This document shows positions 6,524 to 15,140 of a DNA stretch of 20,989 bases, one piece after another. How positions within the stretch are numbered: position 1 is the first letter of the stretch; each line of letters opens with the position of its first letter. Location of the stretch: assembly GCA_040512755.1 (NCBI GenBank), contig JBEVEP010000135.1, positions 1 to 20,989 on the forward strand, written 5' to 3'. The notes under the pieces were generated by a model. That model was not told where the DNA came from, searched no databases, and worked only from the letters and a program-made list of their open reading frames with translations. The stretch is from JBEVEP01 sp040512755. GTDB lineage: Bacteria; Pseudomonadota; Alphaproteobacteria; Rhizobiales; Rhizobiaceae. Both the position numbers and the translations under genes were made by a program.

Positions 6524-9496
6524 ATGACCGATACCGCCGAAAAGATCGACTACTCCAAGACCCTCTACCTTCCGCAGACGGATTTTCCGATGCGCGCCGG
6601 CCTGCCGGAAAAGGAGCCGGCGCTGGTCAAGCGCTGGCAGGACATGGGCATGTACAGGAAGCTGCGCGAAAGCGCTGCCGGCCGGCCGCTTTTCGTGCTG
6701 CACGACGGCCCGCCCTACGCCAACGGCAACATCCATATCGGCCATGCGCTCAACAAAGTGCTGAAGGACGTCATCACACGCTCATTTCAGATGCGCGGCT
6801 ACGATTCCAATTACGTTCCGGGCTGGGACTGCCACGGCCTGCCGATTGAATGGAAGATCGAGGAGCAGTACCGCGCGAAGGGCAAGAACAAGGACGAAGT
6901 GCCGGTCAACGAATTCCGCAAGGAATGCCGGGAATTCGCCAGCCACTGGATCAAGGTGCAGACCGAAGAGTTTCAGCGGCTGGGCGTCGAAGGCGACTTC
7001 GACAAGCCTTACACGACAATGGATTTCCATTCGGAAGCACGCATCGCCGGCGAGCTTCTGAAATTCGCCATGTCCGGTCAGCTTTATCGCGGCTCCAAGC
7101 CGGTGATGTGGAGCGTCGTGGAACGCACCGCGCTTGCCGAGGCCGAGGTCGAGTATCAGGACTACGAGAGCGACACGATCTGGGTGAAGTTTCCGGTGTT
7201 TTTCATGCTGCGCGACGGCGCGCAGATGAAATCGGACCTCCTGAATGCGCGTGTCGTCATCTGGACGACCACGCCCTGGACGATCCCCGGCAACCGGGCG
7301 GTGAGCTATTCGCCGCGCATCAGCTACGGCCTCTATGAGGTAACGGCTGCGGAGAATGACTTCGGGCCTCAGCCGGGCGAAAAGCTGATCTTCGCCGATG
7401 CACTGGCAGAAGAGTCTTTCGCCAAGGCCAAGCTCAGCTTCAATCGGCTACGGACAGTGACAGCTGAGGAACTTGGCGCGCTCACCTTGGCGCATCCCTT
7501 GAAGGGCCTCGGTGGCGGCTACGAATTTCCTGTTCCGATGCTGGCCGGCGACCATGTCACCGACGACGCCGGCACCGGCTTCGTGCACACCGCTCCGGGC
7601 CATGGCCGCGAGGACTTCGACGCGTGGATGGATCATGCAAGGGGGCTCGAAGCACGGGGCGTCGACACACGGATCCCCTTCACGGTGGACGATGCCGGCT
7701 TCTTCACCAAGGACGCTCCAGGCCTCGGCCCGGATCGCGACGGCGGACCGGCGCGCGTCATCGACGACAGCGGCAAGAAGGGCGATGCCAACAAGGCCGT
7801 TATCGATGAATTGATCAAGCACAATGCTCTCTTTGCGCGCGGACGGCTGAAGCACCAATACCCCCATTCCTGGCGGTCGAAGCGGCCGGTGATCTTTCGC
7901 AATACGCCGCAATGGTTCGTCCACATGGACAAGGATCTGGGCGGCTTCGGAATCACAGACGCCGCGACTGCCGAGAAGTTGAAATTCGACACGCTGCGCA
8001 CGCGCGCTCTTGCCGCGATCGACGCCACCCGCTTTGTGCCCGCAGCGGGCCAGACGCGTTTGCGCGCCATGATCGAGGAGCGGCCCGATTGGGTGCTGTC
8101 GCGTCAGCGCGCCTGGGGCGTGCCGATCTGCGTTTTTGCGGACGAGAACGGCGAAGTGCTCGAGGACGAGGCCGTGAACAACCGCATTCTCGAGGCGTTC
8201 GAGAAGGAAGGCGCCGACGCCTGGTTTGCCGAGGGAGCGCGCGCGCGGTTCCTGGGCTCCCGCGCCAACGAGCCGTGGATACAGGTCATGGATATCCTCG
8301 ACGTGTGGTTCGATTCCGGCTCAACCCACACTTTCACGCTGGAGGACCGGCCCGACCTGAAATGGCCGGCGGACGTCTATCTCGAAGGCTCCGACCAGCA
8401 CCGCGGCTGGTTCCATTCCTCGTTGCTGGAAAGCTGCGGCACGCGCGGCCGCGCGCCTTACAACACGGTGGTCACGCATGGGTTCACCATGGACGAGGAC
8501 GGCCGCAAAATGTCGAAGTCGCTCGGCAACACGGTCGTGCCGCAGGACGTCATCAAGCAGTCCGGCGCCGACATTCTGCGCCTGTGGGTCGTCACAACCG
8601 ACTATTGGGAGGACCAGCGGCTCGGCAAGAACGTCCTGCAGACGAACATCGATGCCTATCGCAAACTGAGGAACACGATCCGCTGGATGCTGGGCACGCT
8701 GGCGCATGACGATGGCGAGACGGTTCCGCTGGACCAGATGCCGGAGTTGGAACGGCTGATGCTGCACCGCCTCGCAGAACTCGACGAGGTCGTTCGGGCC
8801 GGCTACGACGCGTTCGAGTTCAAGCGCATCACGCGTGTCCTGATCGATTTCATGGTGGTCGAGCTTTCGGCCTTCTATTTCGACATTCGCAAGGATTCGC
8901 TCTACTGCGATGCGCCGTCGAGCCTGAAGCGCAAGGCGGCGGTGGAAGTGGTCCGCCATTTGTTCGACCGGCTGGTGACCTGGCTTGCGCCGATGTTGCC
9001 GTTCACGACGGAAGAGGCCTGGCTCGACCGCTATTCTTCCTCACCGTCCGTGCATCTCGAACAGTTTCGCGAGACGCCGGCAGGGTGGAAAAATGATGCG
9101 CTCGCCGAGAAGTGGCGCAAGGTTCGCCAGGTCCGGCGCGTGGTGACCGGCGCCCTTGAAATCGAGCGCGCGAAAAAGACGATCGGCTCCTCGCTCGAGG
9201 CCGCGCCGGTGGTGCATGTCACCGATCCCGAGTTGCACGCGGCGCTTGATGGCGTCGATCTTGCGGAAATCTCGATCACCAGCGGCATCACAGTCACGGA
9301 CCAGCTAGCGCCGGCGGATGCCTTCACATTGGACGATGTAAAGGACGTCGGCGTCGTGTTCGCCACCGCCTCGGGCACCAAATGCGCGCGCTCGTGGCGA
9401 TACACCAATGACGTCGGGACGGATCCTGACTTTCCGGATGTCTCGGCACGTGACGCTGCGGCGCTCCGCGAGTTGAGAGCGCTAGGCCGGATCTGA
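6524..9496 (+). CDS. ileS: Isoleucyl-tRNA synthetase
   Basis: IleRS charges tRNA-Ile with isoleucine in the cytoplasm and edits mischarged valine. The 990-residue protein is full length for an alphaproteobacterial class Ia enzyme. The catalytic domain has PYANGNIHIGH with the HIGH motif at 71-74 and KMSKS at 662-666. The editing (CP1) domain shows WTTTPWTIPGN from residue 247. The C-terminus keeps only one cysteine (Cys954, in KCARSWR) of the four-cysteine zinc finger seen in E. coli IleRS; I recall this degenerate form from related alphaproteobacteria. The ATG at 6524 has only a weak ribosome site (GGCAAG), but the N-terminus matches the family. In many proteobacteria lspA follows ileS; here a lipoprotein gene does. 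Confidence 0.98.
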   Translation: MTDTAEKIDYSKTLYLPQTDFPMRAGLPEKEPALVKRWQDMGMYRKLRESAAGRPLFVLHDGPPYANGNIHIGHALNKVLKDVITRSFQMRGYDSNYVPGWDCHGLPIEWKIEEQYRAKGKNKDEVPVNEFRKECREFASHWIKVQTEEFQRLGVEGDFDKPYTTMDFHSEARIAGELLKFAMSGQLYRGSKPVMWSVVERTALAEAEVEYQDYESDTIWVKFPVFFMLRDGAQMKSDLLNARVVIWTTTPWTIPGNRAVSYSPRISYGLYEVTAAENDFGPQPGEKLIFADALAEESFAKAKLSFNRLRTVTAEELGALTLAHPLKGLGGGYEFPVPMLAGDHVTDDAGTGFVHTAPGHGREDFDAWMDHARGLEARGVDTRIPFTVDDAGFFTKDAPGLGPDRDGGPARVIDDSGKKGDANKAVIDELIKHNALFARGRLKHQYPHSWRSKRPVIFRNTPQWFVHMDKDLGGFGITDAATAEKLKFDTLRTRALAAIDATRFVPAAGQTRLRAMIEERPDWVLSRQRAWGVPICVFADENGEVLEDEAVNNRILEAFEKEGADAWFAEGARARFLGSRANEPWIQVMDILDVWFDSGSTHTFTLEDRPDLKWPADVYLEGSDQHRGWFHSSLLESCGTRGRAPYNTVVTHGFTMDEDGRKMSKSLGNTVVPQDVIKQSGADILRLWVVTTDYWEDQRLGKNVLQTNIDAYRKLRNTIRWMLGTLAHDDGETVPLDQMPELERLMLHRLAELDEVVRAGYDAFEFKRITRVLIDFMVVELSAFYFDIRKDSLYCDAPSSLKRKAAVEVVRHLFDRLVTWLAPMLPFTTEEAWLDRYSSSPSVHLEQFRETPAGWKNDALAEKWRKVRQVRRVVTGALEIERAKKTIGSSLEAAPVVHVTDPELHAALDGVDLAEISITSGITVTDQLAPADAFTLDDVKDVGVVFATASGTKCARSWRYTNDVGTDPDFPDVSARDAAALRELRALGRI

Positions 9497-9705
9497 CCGG
9501 CCGTTGCGCTGCTCAGCTCGGCGTAGCGGTGTGGTTCGTTGGGGACGGCTTGGCTACGGTCGTTGCCGTCCGCTCCGGCATGCGTTACAAGCGCGACGGG
9601 GGCCGAACGCCTTGTTGTCGCCGGATTTTTCAGGGATGAGCAGTCAAGGATGGGCAATCCGGCCGCTTCGGATTCGATAAAACTGCTGCAGTGGGACTTT
9701 TTGGC

Positions 9706-10389
9706 ATGATGGACAGGAAGCAAGCGCGGTTGGCGCTCGGTGCGCCGCTGGTTGCGTCGAGCCTGATGCTGGCCGGCTGCATCGGATCGCCGACTTACGG
9801 AACTGACAAGTCCGCGGCCGAACAACTGACGCAGGACGTGACCGGCATCCTGTCGATCACTCCGAACAAGAAGCCGCAGATTGATTACAAGCCGCGGCCG
9901 GATCTGGTGAGGCCGGCATCGCTTGGCAGCTTGCCGCCTCCGCAGCAGAAAGTCGCCGTCACCTCCAATCCAGCCTGGCCGGAGTCGCCTGAACAGCGCC
10001 GCGCGCGCGTTCGCGCTGAGGCAACCGCCAACCAGGACAATTCGGCCTACGATTCGCCGGTCATTTCGGATGTAGCTGTCGATCCGGACACAGCGTTCGG
10101 CCGACAGGAGGCTGGACGCGATGACGACTCGGGCCTCAGCCAATCCTTGACCAATCCACAATTCAAAAATGCGCGGGCTGAATACAAAAAGCGTCGGATC
10201 GAAACGAAGCAAGGCAGCGCGACCACCCGTAAATATCTGAGCGAGCCGCCGCTCGCCTACCGGCAGCCTGCTTCATCTGCTCCGACCAATGACATCGGTG
10301 AGGACGAATACAAGAAGGAGCGCCGCGCCAAGGCCGCGGCCCGAAAGAAGGGCGACTGGTCCTGGCGCCAGCTTATTCCGGGCATGTGA
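9706..10389 (+). CDS. Hypothetical lipoprotein
   Basis: A small protein (227 residues from ATG 9706) with a lipoprotein signal: basic MMDRKQAR, a hydrophobic stretch and the lipobox LAGC, with the lipidated cysteine about residue 25. The mature part is polar, proline-rich in its first half and strongly basic at the end (KKERRAKAAARKKGDW), and looks largely disordered. I do not recognise a domain of known function, though similar lipoproteins occur near this locus in rhizobia, by memory only. In-frame GTG at 9691 would add five residues, but no ribosome site supports it; ATG 9709 is also possible. The gene follows ileS by about 200 bp and converges on tadA with a 9-bp gap. Confidence 0.72.
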   Translation: MMDRKQARLALGAPLVASSLMLAGCIGSPTYGTDKSAAEQLTQDVTGILSITPNKKPQIDYKPRPDLVRPASLGSLPPPQQKVAVTSNPAWPESPEQRRARVRAEATANQDNSAYDSPVISDVAVDPDTAFGRQEAGRDDDSGLSQSLTNPQFKNARAEYKKRRIETKQGSATTRKYLSEPPLAYRQPASSAPTNDIGEDEYKKERRAKAAARKKGDWSWRQLIPGM

Positions 10390-10396
10390 GAGCGCG

Positions 10397-10417
10397 GCTC
10401 AAGCCTCGCGCTTGAGC
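10397..10417. terminator. Hairpin between convergent lipoprotein and tadA
   Basis: A perfect 8-bp inverted repeat, GCTCAAGC and GCTTGAGC, has a 5-nt loop. It covers the last codons of tadA and lies 7 bp after the lipoprotein stop. It could act as a shared bidirectional terminator between the convergent genes. Neither strand has a T-tract after the stem, so this is tentative. Confidence 0.35.
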
Positions 10418-10851
10418 TTGAAGAAATCGCGCAGGATGGAAGCTGCGCGGCTTTCGCCGATCCCTGCGTAGACATCCGGCACATGATGACAGGTGGGTGA
10501 CGCGAAAAACCTGACGCCGCTTACCACCGCACCGCCTTTCTCATCGACCGCCCCGAAATAGAGCCGCCGTATCCGCGCGAATGAAATCGCTGCAGCACAC
10601 ATGGTGCAGGGCTCCAGGGTCACGTAAAGATCCGCATCGAGCAGGCGTTCCGCGGAGAGCCGATCGGCCGCTGCGCGGATGACCAGCATTTCGGCATGGG
10701 CGGTCGGGTCGTTGAGTTCGCGCGTGCGGTTGCCGGCGCTTGCAATGACAGTGCCGTCGCGCACAAGGGCAGCTCCGATCGGCACTTCCCCGCGCGCCGC
10801 CGCCGCCTCGGCCTCGGCAAGCGCAATAGCCATGAAATCCGGGCGTTTCAC
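10399..10851 (-). CDS. tadA: tRNA adenosine(34) deaminase TadA
   Basis: TadA converts adenosine to inosine at the wobble position of tRNA-Arg(ACG). The protein carries the zinc deaminase signature: His52 and Glu54 in HAEM, then PCTMC with zinc-binding Cys82 and Cys85. The start at GTG 10851 gives 150 residues, normal for the family. It has GAGG about 9 nt upstream, whereas the next candidate, ATG 10833, has no ribosome site. The reading frame stays open upstream to 11304, but that part is low-complexity sequence antisense to the neighbouring gene and is not part of the protein. The gene is divergent from the rluB-like gene across 77 bp, which must hold both promoters. Confidence 0.93.
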   Translation of the reverse strand: MKRPDFMAIALAEAEAAAARGEVPIGAALVRDGTVIASAGNRTRELNDPTAHAEMLVIRAAADRLSAERLLDADLYVTLEPCTMCAAAISFARIRRLYFGAVDEKGGAVVSGVRFFASPTCHHVPDVYAGIGESRAASILRDFFKLKREA

Positions 10852-10928
10852 GCGTCCGTCACCTCGACATTTCCCTCGCGCCTCGATGGCGTTCCTGTTA
10901 TCTACCCGCCCGGAAAGGCAAAGGCCAC

Positions 10929-13100
10929 ATGGACGACGAACGAAAAAAAGGTCCCCGTAAAGGGGGCGGAAAATCCTCAGCAGCAACGCGCGGCGGTGGG
11001 CGCACCGGGCGACCGGGAAAGGGCGGGTTCGGCGGAAAGCCGTATGCCGCCAAGGGCAAGAAGCCATTCCGCGAGCGCAGCGCAGACGCCGGAGGGCAAC
11101 CGGCGAAGCGTCCGCAGCGAGAATTCGGAAGCAACGACCGCTCCCGAGAAGAAAGAAACAAGCGGCCCGGCCGGTTCGAACGCGCCGAGCGTAGCTCTGG
11201 CGACGCGGCAGCGTCGGATCGGAGCGGCAGGCCGCCTCGCGAGCAGCAAGGTCCAGGCGACAGGCCTTATGTGAAGCGCGCGCCGCGTGACGGCGAACGG
11301 CCATCGGGCGAGCGTCCTTTCAGGCGCGATGACCGCCCGCGTGACGGTGGCGACAAGCGGCCTGGCCGGTTCGAACGCGCCGAGCGGAACGCTGGCGATG
11401 CGGCTACGTCGAATCGGAGCGGTAGACCGCCGCGCGAGCAGCAAGGTGCAGGCGACAGGCCTTATGTGAAGCGCGCGCCGCGTGACGGCGAACGGCCATT
11501 GGGCGAGCGTCCCTTCAGGCGCGATGACCGCCCGCGTGACGGTGGCGACAAGCGGCCCGGCCGGTTCGAACGCGCCGAGCGGAACGCTGGCGATGCGGCT
11601 ACGTCGGAGCGGACCTTCAGGCCTGCACGAGAGAGGCACGGATCGGATGGCGAGGCCAAACGCCCGTGGCGCGACGGCGAGCGCTCCAGCGGAGAGAAAC
11701 CGTTTGAGCGCGGGAAAAGGCCGTTTGCCGGAGGCGGCAAGGCGGGAGCAGATAGGCCGGACCGGCGGCCCAAGCCTGCTGGCGAAGGCAGCCGGAAGCC
11801 CTTCGCCAGGAGAAGCGAGGCGGCGAGCGAAGGCGAAGGCGAGCGGATCGCCAAGCGGTTGGCGCGGGCCGGTATTGCCTCTCGCCGCGATGCCGAGGAG
11901 CTGATCGCGGCCGGCCGCATCAAGGTGAATGGTAAGGTCTTGTCCTCGCCGGCGTTCAACGTCTCGCCGGACGACAGGATCGAGCTCGACGGTATGGAAA
12001 TTCCGCCGATCGAGCGCACGCGCCTTTTCCTGTTCCACAAACCGGCGGGCGTCGTCACCACCAACCGTGACCCCGAGGGTCGCAAGACCGTGTTCGACGT
12101 TCTGCCGAAGGAATTGCCCCGGCTGATGACGATCGGTCGCCTCGACATCAATACCGAGGGCCTGTTGCTGCTGACCAATGATGGCGGTCTGGCGCGGGTT
12201 CTGGAATTGCCGGCCACAGGCTGGCTGCGGCGCTATCGCGTGCGCGTGCATGGCGCGCCCGATGAGAAAGCGCTTGTCGACCTGAAGAACGGAATTGCGG
12301 TGGACGGCGTCTTCTACGGTTCGATCGAGGCGACGCTCGATCGCCAGCAAGGCACGAATGCCTGGCTGACCATCGGTCTGCGCGAAGGGAAGAACCGTGA
12401 GGTGAAGAACATCCTGGGCGCCCTCGGGCTCGAGGTGACGCGGCTGATCCGGATTTCCTATGGGCCGTTCCAGCTCGGAGAGCTTCTGGAAGGCCACGTA
12501 TGGGAAATGAAAGGCCGGACGTTGCGCGACCAGCTCGGGGAACGGCTTATCGAGGAGGCGGGGGCGAATTTCGAGGCCGAGATCGCCAAGCCGTTTTCCA
12601 ACAAGCCTGAACGGCGTGAACCGCGCCACCCGGAGGAGCCGAAAATGGCCCACCGGGAAGAGCGCGAGAGGATTGGCGAAGGCGGCCTGATCAAGAACCG
12701 CAAGCGTGACCGGGACGACCGTCGCGAAGACGCGCTTGGCCGCCTCTCGACAAAGCGCGACAAGGGGCAGGGTCGCGGATTCGGTGGAAAGCCAGGCGAC
12801 CGCGCGGAACGGCGGGACGAACCCACGCGCGCCCGCACGGCAAATGTCTGGATGGCGCCCGGCGCCCGTCCTCAGGGCAAGAAAAAAGATGCTTCGGCGT
12901 CAACCACGCCTTCCTCTCGCATGAACAGGGAGGGCGCAGGCAAGGAGCCGCGCGGCAAGCAGTCCTTTGGAAAGGGGCCCGGCCGGGAGCGGGGCTCATC
13001 GTCAGCCTTCCGAAGCCCGTCTCCCGGCTCCGGCAGACGCGACGGGAACGCCCGTCCGCCGCGTGGAAAAGGGCCGGGAAAAGGCCCGAAGGGACGGTAA
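10929..13100 (+). CDS. rluB: RluB/RsuA-family rRNA pseudouridine synthase with long basic tails
   Basis: A 723-residue protein whose core (about 305-550) is a RluB/RsuA-type pseudouridine synthase that modifies ribosomal RNA. An S4 RNA-binding domain starts near residue 305 (IAKRLARAGIASRRDAEELI). The catalytic Asp406 is in GRLDINTEGLLLL, and GLREGKNREVKNI and RLIRISYGPFQLGEL complete the fold. Family members are usually about 250-350 residues, so the rest is extra: about 300 N-terminal and 170 C-terminal residues rich in Arg, Gly, Pro, Glu, Asp and Lys, probably disordered and RNA-binding. The N-terminal part has an in-frame 195-bp tandem repeat. The precise target (23S as RluB, or 16S) cannot be read from sequence. 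The ATG has GGAAAGGC upstream. rsmD starts at the next base after the stop, so the two are coupled. Confidence 0.88.
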   Translation: MDDERKKGPRKGGGKSSAATRGGGRTGRPGKGGFGGKPYAAKGKKPFRERSADAGGQPAKRPQREFGSNDRSREERNKRPGRFERAERSSGDAAASDRSGRPPREQQGPGDRPYVKRAPRDGERPSGERPFRRDDRPRDGGDKRPGRFERAERNAGDAATSNRSGRPPREQQGAGDRPYVKRAPRDGERPLGERPFRRDDRPRDGGDKRPGRFERAERNAGDAATSERTFRPARERHGSDGEAKRPWRDGERSSGEKPFERGKRPFAGGGKAGADRPDRRPKPAGEGSRKPFARRSEAASEGEGERIAKRLARAGIASRRDAEELIAAGRIKVNGKVLSSPAFNVSPDDRIELDGMEIPPIERTRLFLFHKPAGVVTTNRDPEGRKTVFDVLPKELPRLMTIGRLDINTEGLLLLTNDGGLARVLELPATGWLRRYRVRVHGAPDEKALVDLKNGIAVDGVFYGSIEATLDRQQGTNAWLTIGLREGKNREVKNILGALGLEVTRLIRISYGPFQLGELLEGHVWEMKGRTLRDQLGERLIEEAGANFEAEIAKPFSNKPERREPRHPEEPKMAHREERERIGEGGLIKNRKRDRDDRREDALGRLSTKRDKGQGRGFGGKPGDRAERRDEPTRARTANVWMAPGARPQGKKKDASASTTPSSRMNREGAGKEPRGKQSFGKGPGRERGSSSAFRSPSPGSGRRDGNARPPRGKGPGKGPKGR
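11163..11612 (+). repeat. 195-bp tandem repeat inside the rluB-like gene
   Basis: Two full units of 195 bp (11163-11357 and 11358-11552) and the start of a third (to about 11612) lie head to tail in frame. Each encodes 65 residues opening with RPGRFERAER and ending RPFRRDDRPRDGGDK. Units one and two differ at only a handful of positions, and the third diverges after about 60 bp. The low divergence suggests recent duplication or gene conversion, and copy number may vary between strains. Confidence 0.9.
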
Positions 13101-13652
13101 ATGCGGATTGTCGGCGGTGAATTTCGCGGCCGGCCGCTGGCTGCGCCGCGCTCTAACGCCATTCGCCCGACCACCGACCGAACCCGCGAGGCGGTGTTCA
13201 ACGTCCTCGCGCATCGCTTCCCCGAAAGCCTTGGCGGCAGGGCGCTCGACCTCTTTGCGGGTTCCGGAGCGCTCGGATTGGAAGCGCTGTCGCGCGGCTC
13301 CTCCTACTGCGTCTTCATCGAGGAATCGGCTGAGGGCCGCGGCCTGATCCGGACGAATGTCGAGGCCTTCGGCCTGCAAGGCCGCACCAAGATCTTCCGG
13401 CGGGACGCAACGCATCTCGGAGAGTCGGGAACGCTGCAGCCGTTCAATCTCATCTTCGCAGACCCGCCCTACGGCAAGGGTCTGGGCGAAAAGGCGCTTC
13501 GGTCGGCTCGCGATGGAGGTTGGCTGGCGCCAGGGGCGCTCTGCGTGGTGGAGGAGAGCGCTGCCGCGCCCTTCAATCCGGGGCCGGTCTTCACCGTGGC
13601 GGATGAGCGCACCTACGGCGACACGATCATTCGCTTCCTGCTGTCTGCCTGA
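13101..13652 (+). CDS. rsmD: 16S rRNA (guanine(966)-N(2))-methyltransferase RsmD
   Basis: RsmD methylates G966 of 16S rRNA using S-adenosylmethionine. The 183-residue protein is of usual length. It opens with MRIVGGEFRGR and PTTDRTREAVFN, typical of RsmD. The SAM-binding motif is LDLFAGSGALGLEAL (about residues 49-63) and the catalytic DPPY is at 121-124. Its ATG directly follows the TAA of the rluB-like gene with no gap, so translation is probably coupled. Two rRNA-modifying enzymes are therefore expressed together. The frame ends 104 bp before the M16 peptidase operon. Confidence 0.95.
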   Translation: MRIVGGEFRGRPLAAPRSNAIRPTTDRTREAVFNVLAHRFPESLGGRALDLFAGSGALGLEALSRGSSYCVFIEESAEGRGLIRTNVEAFGLQGRTKIFRRDATHLGESGTLQPFNLIFADPPYGKGLGEKALRSARDGGWLAPGALCVVEESAAAPFNPGPVFTVADERTYGDTIIRFLLSA

Positions 13653-13710
13653 ATGCGGCCTTGTTTGCCGGGCGAGATGGTTACGGATAATTCACTTGCA
13701 AGGCGGAGCG

Positions 13711-13740
13711 GAGCCTGTAACCACCCTGCCAAACAGGCTC
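13711..13740 (+). terminator. 8-bp hairpin between rsmD and the M16 operon
   Basis: GAGCCTGT (13711-13718) and ACAGGCTC (13733-13740) form a perfect stem with a 14-nt loop, 16 bp before the M16 start codon. No T-tract follows. It may be a weak terminator of the rluB-rsmD unit or a leader hairpin near the ribosome site of the M16 gene. Confidence 0.35.
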
Positions 13741-13756
13741 GTGCGACGAGGCGGAC

Positions 13757-15139
13757 ATGACTTTTGAAGGCAGAGTGGGACGGCGCAGCCGTTCCAGTTT
13801 CATGGGGCTCGCGGCTGTCGCGCTGATCGCGGTGCTGCCCGCCCAGGCGGAGGCCCCGCGCGAAGCCGCGGCGGTGGGGAATTTTCGCCTGGACAACGGC
13901 ATGGAGGTGGTCGTCATCCCCGACCATCGCGCGCCGATCGTCACCCACATGGTTTGGTACAGAGTGGGCAGTGCAGACGAGCCGCCAGGCAAGTCGGGCA
14001 TCGCGCATTTCTTCGAACATCTGATGTTCAAAGGCACCAAGACTCATCCAGCAGGCGAGTTCGATTCGAAGGTTGCGGAGATCGGCGGCAACGGGAATGC
14101 GTTCACCTCCTACGATTACACCGCCTATATTCAGACGGTCACGCCGGAAGCGCTCGAAATGGTGATGGGCTTTGAGTCCGACCGCATGCGCAACCTGAAT
14201 CTGACTGACAACGTCATTGGAACGGAGCGCGACGTCATCCTTGAAGAACGGCGCTCACGCGTCGAGAACAGTCCTGAAGCGCTGCTCTCGGAAGAAGTCG
14301 ACGCGACGCTCTACCAGAACCACCCCTATCGCGTTCCGGTGATCGGCTGGATGCACGAAGTGGAAAAGCTGAACCGCACCGATGCGGTGGCGTTCTACGA
14401 CCGCTACTATGCGCCGAACAATGCAGTGCTCGTCGTCGCAGGCGACGTCGATCCCGCCAATGTCAAGGCGCTTGCCGAAAAGACGTATGGCAAGGTCGAG
14501 CGCGGGCCGGATCTGCCGCCGCGCGTTCGTCCGCAGGAGCCGGAGCAGAATACCAAACGGACTGTGACACTGACCGATCCGCGGGTGAGCGTCCCGAGTT
14601 TCCGGAAGTCATGGGTCGTGCCATCCTATCAGGATGCCGAAACCGGCGAGGCGGAAGCACTCGACCTTCTGTCGGAAATCCTGGGCGGCGGCACACGCAG
14701 CCGCATCTATCAGGAACTGGTCGTCAGGCAGGGCATTGCCTCGTCAGCGGGGGCCTATTTCCAGGGCGACGCACTCGATCCTACGACTTTCTCCATTTTT
14801 GGCGCGCCGCGCGGGGCGGCTTCGCTGGAGACGGTCGAGAAGGCGATCGACACTGAAATCGTCAAGATCATCAAGGACGGCATCAGCGACACCGAACTCG
14901 AGAAAGCGAAGAACCGCTTCGTTCGATCGATGATTTTTGCGCGTGACAGCCAGTCGGGCATGGCCAACATTTACGGCTCCACACTCGCCACCGGCGGTAC
15001 GGTGAAGGACATCGAGGAGTGGCCAGACAGGATTCGCCGGGTCACAGCGAAGCAGATACAGGACGCCGCGGCGAAGTACCTGAACCCGCAGCACTCCGTC
15101 GCCGGCTACCTGATGCCCGAAACGGAGTCGAAGAACTGA
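13757..15139 (+). CDS. M16 zinc peptidase, catalytic subunit
   Basis: A 460-residue M16B-type peptidase (pitrilysin/MPP superfamily), probably periplasmic. A signal peptide is visible (RRSRSSFMGLAAVALIAVLPAQAEA). The inverted zinc motif HxxEH is HFFEH at 84-88, in GIAHFFEHLMFKGT, with the distal glutamate in VILEERRSR (Glu163 or Glu164). At the substrate-binding site, where single-chain M16 enzymes have an Arg and a Tyr (REKRGLAY), this protein has Val322 and Ser329. That is expected for the catalytic half of a two-subunit M16 enzyme. The ATG follows GAGGCGGAC. The partner gene starts one base after the stop, so the pair forms an operon. The substrate is unknown; roles in clearing periplasmic peptides are inferred from the family. 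Confidence 0.92.
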   Translation: MTFEGRVGRRSRSSFMGLAAVALIAVLPAQAEAPREAAAVGNFRLDNGMEVVVIPDHRAPIVTHMVWYRVGSADEPPGKSGIAHFFEHLMFKGTKTHPAGEFDSKVAEIGGNGNAFTSYDYTAYIQTVTPEALEMVMGFESDRMRNLNLTDNVIGTERDVILEERRSRVENSPEALLSEEVDATLYQNHPYRVPVIGWMHEVEKLNRTDAVAFYDRYYAPNNAVLVVAGDVDPANVKALAEKTYGKVERGPDLPPRVRPQEPEQNTKRTVTLTDPRVSVPSFRKSWVVPSYQDAETGEAEALDLLSEILGGGTRSRIYQELVVRQGIASSAGAYFQGDALDPTTFSIFGAPRGAASLETVEKAIDTEIVKIIKDGISDTELEKAKNRFVRSMIFARDSQSGMANIYGSTLATGGTVKDIEEWPDRIRRVTAKQIQDAAAKYLNPQHSVAGYLMPETESKN

Positions 15140-15140
15140 G

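Noticed and set aside
9031..10212. Open frame (393 residues) on the minus strand across the ileS end and lipoprotein
   Set aside because: It crosses two well-supported genes and has no recognisable domain.
10852..11304. Upstream extension of the tadA frame
   Set aside because: The added 151 residues are low complexity and antisense to the next gene; GTG 10851 has a ribosome site and gives a normal TadA length.
11172..11580. GGTTCGAAC motifs like a tRNA T-arm
   Set aside because: They recur because they lie in the coding 195-bp repeat (encoding GRFERAE), and no cloverleaf is present around them.
10977..12653. Long open frame (558 residues) antisense to the rluB-like gene
   Set aside because: It is a shadow of GC-rich, arginine-rich codons. 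Its translation is low complexity and has no domain, while the plus strand encodes a complete enzyme.
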